Shown here: positions 61,825 to 64,000 of the stretch, one piece after another
Layout of the letters: each line of letters begins with the position of its first letter
How positions within the stretch are numbered: the first letter of the stretch is position 1
DNA from: Moraxellaceae bacterium
GTDB lineage: Bacteria; Pseudomonadota; Gammaproteobacteria; Pseudomonadales; Moraxellaceae
NCBI GenBank assembly: GCA_029237815.1
Contig: JAQZBP010000001.1
Span: 124,001 to 188,000, forward strand
Direction: 5' to 3'
Length of the DNA stretch: 64,000 nucleotides
Position numbers and translations under genes: made by a program
The notes under the pieces: model-generated
What the model saw: only the letters and a program-made list of their open reading frames with translations
What the model was told of the DNA's origin: nothing
The model's database searches: none

Positions 61825-62186
61825 AAAGGCCTGTCGGATTGGATATCGATGAGGGGGCGGTCAACGCCAGACTTCAGATAGAGGCGGAGGTTGTAGACGG
61901 TGTCGAGCGCCTGCTGCAACAGGCGCTCGAAATGGCGCTGCTCACCCTCGAGGTCGATCGCGCGGTACCCGGCATCGTAGCTGAGACGCAACTGCATGAG
62001 GCCATGCTCACCGAGCAGGGGCAGCCGGGACCATTCATCCAGCGCAGTTTTGCCATCGAGCGCGCGCAGGGCCTGCAGTACGGGCGACAACTGCGCGGGC
62101 CAGTAGGGCAGGGAATGCCGCACAAAGAACAAAGTCAGCTCGAGAACGGCGGCTTCGGCGTTCTGCAGCCTGGCTTGCGCACTCAT
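61821..62186 (-). CDS. Hypothetical protein upstream of tadA
   Basis: 121 aa, predicted helical, rich in Leu/Ala/Arg. It starts at ATG 62186 and its stop overlaps the tadA start (ATGA). No family recognised; there is no signal peptide and no metal or catalytic motif. Context suggests co-translation with tadA only. Confidence 0.7.
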   Translation of the reverse strand: MSAQARLQNAEAAVLELTLFFVRHSLPYWPAQLSPVLQALRALDGKTALDEWSRLPLLGEHGLMQLRLSYDAGYRAIDLEGEQRHFERLLQQALDTVYNLRLYLKSGVDRPLIDIQSDRPL

Positions 62187-62274
62187 GGTCGGGCCCTGCA
62201 GAGCTCAGGTGAATGATGACGCCGCGAGCCGGAACATTCGGCAGGGAGTGGCCGCCGTCCCCGCAGGGAGCGAC

Positions 62275-63894
62275 TCACTCCCATTCGATGGTCGCGGGCG
62301 GCTTGCCGGACACGTCGTAGACGACGCGCGACACGCCCTCGATCTCGTTGATGATGCGGTTGCTGACCTTGCCCAGCAGCTCGTAGGGCAGGTGCGCCCA
62401 GTGCGCCGTCATGAAGTCGATGGTCTGCACGGCGCGCAGCGAGATCACCCACTGGTAGCGGCGGCCGTCGCCGACCACGCCCACGGACTTCACCGGCAGG
62501 AAGACGGCGAAGGCCTGCGAGGTCTTGTGGTACCAGTCGGCCTTGTGCAGCTCCTCCAGGAAGATGGCATCGGCCTCGCGCAGGATGTCGGCGTATTCCT
62601 TCTTCACTTCGCCGAGGATGCGGACGCCGAGGCCGGGGCCCGGGAAGGGATGCCGGTAGACCATGTCATAGGGCAGGCCGAGCTCGAGGCCGATCTTGCG
62701 CACCTCGTCCTTGAAGAGCTCGCGCAGCGGCTCGACCAGCTTCATCTTCATGTCGTCCGGCAGGCCGCCGACATTGTGGTGCGATTTGATGACATGGGCC
62801 TTCCCGGTCTTGCTGGCGGCGGACTCGATCACGTCCGGGTAGATGGTGCCCTGGGCCAGCCAGTTCACGCCGCCGGCGGCGAGCTTGGAGGATTCACGAT
62901 CGAATATGTCGATGAAGGTGTTGCCGATGATCTTGCGCTTGCGCTCGGGATCGGACTGGCCCGCGAGCTTGCCGAGGAACTCGTCCTCGGCATCGACGCG
63001 GATCACGCGCACGCCCATGTTCTTGGCAAACATGGCCATGACCTGATCGCCTTCGCCCTTGCGCAACAGGCCGTTGTCGACGAAGACGCAGGTCAGCTTG
63101 TCGCCGATGGCCTTGTGCAGGAGGGCGGCCACCACGGAGGAATCGACGCCGCCGGACAGGCCGAGCAGGACCTGGTCGTCACCGACCTGGGCGCGGATGC
63201 GCTCGATGGAGTCGGCGACGATGTTGGCCGGGGTCCACAGCGCCTCGCAGCCACAGATCTGGCGAAGGAATCGCTCGAGGATGCGGCCGCCCTGGTGGGT
63301 GTGGGTGACTTCCGGGTGGAACTGCACGCCATAGAACTGCTTTTCTTCGGAGGCCATGGCGGCGATGGGACAGCTCGGGGTGGCGGCCACGACGCGGAAG
63401 CCCACGGGCATGGCGGTGACCTTGTCGCCGTGACTCATCCACACGTCGAGGATGGGACGGCCATTGTTGTCGATACGGTCCTCGATACCGTCGAAGAGTG
63501 CGGATCGCGCCGACACGCGGGCGGCCTCCTCCGAGTTGTGCTCGGAAATCGTGACCTCGGCATAGCCGAACTCGCGCATCTCGGAGGACTCCACTCGTCC
63601 GCCGAGCTGCTGCGCCATGGTCTGCATGCCGTAGCAGATGCCGAGGACAGGCACTCCCATCTCGAATACAACTTGCGGTGCACGGGGCGTGTCGGCCAGC
63701 GTGACCGTTTCCGGACCGCCGGAGAGGATGATGCCGCGCGGATTGAAGGCACGGATCTCGTCTTCGCTCATGTCGAAGGCGCGCAGCTCGCAATACACGC
63801 CGATCTCGCGCACGCGGCGGGCGATCAGCTGCGAATACTGGGAACCGAAATCCAGGATCAGGATGCGGTGGGCATGGATGTCGTGCTGGCTCAT
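62275..63894 (-). CDS. guaA: GMP synthase (glutamine-hydrolysing)
   Basis: 539 aa from the ATG at 63894; an ATG one codon earlier (63897) is possible. The N-terminal amidotransferase has the nucleophile in [13 protein letters not shown] near 97 and QFHPEVTHT near 192. The PP-loop ATPase is [18 protein letters not shown] near 242, and the C-terminal dimer domain ends KPPATIEWE. It converts XMP to GMP. It is longer than E. coli GuaA only because of a slightly extended N-terminus. Confidence 0.97.
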   Translation of the reverse strand: MSQHDIHAHRILILDFGSQYSQLIARRVREIGVYCELRAFDMSEDEIRAFNPRGIILSGGPETVTLADTPRAPQVVFEMGVPVLGICYGMQTMAQQLGGRVESSEMREFGYAEVTISEHNSEEAARVSARSALFDGIEDRIDNNGRPILDVWMSHGDKVTAMPVGFRVVAATPSCPIAAMASEEKQFYGVQFHPEVTHTHQGGRILERFLRQICGCEALWTPANIVADSIERIRAQVGDDQVLLGLSGGVDSSVVAALLHKAIGDKLTCVFVDNGLLRKGEGDQVMAMFAKNMGVRVIRVDAEDEFLGKLAGQSDPERKRKIIGNTFIDIFDRESSKLAAGGVNWLAQGTIYPDVIESAASKTGKAHVIKSHHNVGGLPDDMKMKLVEPLRELFKDEVRKIGLELGLPYDMVYRHPFPGPGLGVRILGEVKKEYADILREADAIFLEELHKADWYHKTSQAFAVFLPVKSVGVVGDGRRYQWVISLRAVQTIDFMTAHWAHLPYELLGKVSNRIINEIEGVSRVVYDVSGKPPATIEWE

Positions 63895-63904
63895 CATCAG
63901 GCTT

Positions 63905-63935
63905 CCGGAAAAAGCGAACGGGGCAGCTGCCCCGT
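63905..63935 (-). terminator. Terminator/attenuator between the edge gene and guaA
   Basis: A perfect 18-bp palindrome ACGGGGCAGCTGCCCCGT (63918-63935) is followed on the minus strand by TCGCTTTTTCC. It ends 10 bases upstream of the guaA start, so read-through or a promoter inside the upstream gene must supply guaA. Confidence 0.7.
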
Positions 63936-63943
63936 CGCGTGAA

Positions 63944-64000
63944 TCAGTGTTGCTCGGGCTTGTCGGCCGTCTTGCGCTCGAGCCTGGCAACCAACTTGAC
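63944..64000 (-). CDS. C-terminal end of an unidentified gene (right edge)
   Basis: Only the last 18 codons are in the window: an open minus-strand frame ending ...[16 protein letters not shown] before TGA at 63944. It is followed by the terminator above, which supports a real gene end. It does not match the usual end of GuaB. The product cannot be named. Confidence 0.4.
   Translation of the reverse strand, partial: VKLVARLERKTADKPEQH

Overview
The window looks like a chromosomal segment of a high-GC gammaproteobacterium. The basis is the chain rpoS-nlpD-pcm-surE-truD-ispF-ispD-ftsB-eno-kdsA-pyrG and the chain barA/cysM/rlmD/relA/mazG, both familiar from Pseudomonas, Alcanivorax and related groups. 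A genus cannot be fixed from this sequence alone. Almost every interval is dense housekeeping sequence with 1-4 base gene overlaps. The exception is about 19.84-22.26 kb, which is visibly richer in A/T and uses different codons.

Layout. 1-7.2 kb (minus): a type II secretion/type IV-pilus-like assembly operon (pseudopilin, platform, ATPase, PilM/N/O/P-like inner-membrane proteins, and a lipoprotein secretin cut by the left edge). 7.6-11.0 kb: cysD-cysN with a divergent LysR regulator. 11.1-16.0 kb: the branched-chain amino-acid ABC transporter livK-HMGF, with a terminator between livK and livH. 16.1-19.7 kb: dapE, rlmA, a DUF2058 gene and a CvfB-like S1 protein. 19.8-22.3 kb: a small mobile element in a tRNA-Arg(CCU) gene. 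22.4-32.8 kb: stress sigma factor, lipoprotein, repair, isoprenoid, division, enolase, KDO and CTP synthase genes. 33.1-35.7 kb: two tandem porins with PhoB-box-like promoters. 36-45.3 kb: moeA, moaB, moaA, mazG, relA, rlmD, an exonuclease and cysM. 45.4-52.2 kb (plus): hybrid kinase barA, a tandem acyl-CoA dehydrogenase pair and two unknown genes. 52.2-57.6 kb: an AraC regulator, a NIF3-like protein and purL. 58-64 kb: mltF, an unknown gene, yaiI, a crotonase, tadA, an unknown gene, guaA, and a fragment at the right edge.

Most interesting region. A unit of about 2.4 kb sits in the tRNA-Arg(CCU) gene. It is bounded by a 17-bp duplicated anticodon-arm core and carries a perfect 21-bp repeat (CAGTGTGGCAAAAGTGTGGCA) near each end, so the excised circle would have a textbook tyrosine-recombinase attP (arm-core-arm). 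It has no integrase. Its only cargo is a three-gene operon: a TIGR04255-like protein, an unrecognised protein and a HEPN-like protein, with its own operator-like inverted repeat and terminator. The sequence suggests a non-autonomous (CIME-like) element carrying an undescribed defence or toxin-antitoxin cassette. The architecture is read directly from the sequence; the function is inference.

Other points: a probable CTG start codon in nlpD; Pho-box-like promoters on both porins; an acyl-CoA dehydrogenase pair in which one member lacks the usual catalytic motif; and dispersed REP-like GTCGGGC palindromes.
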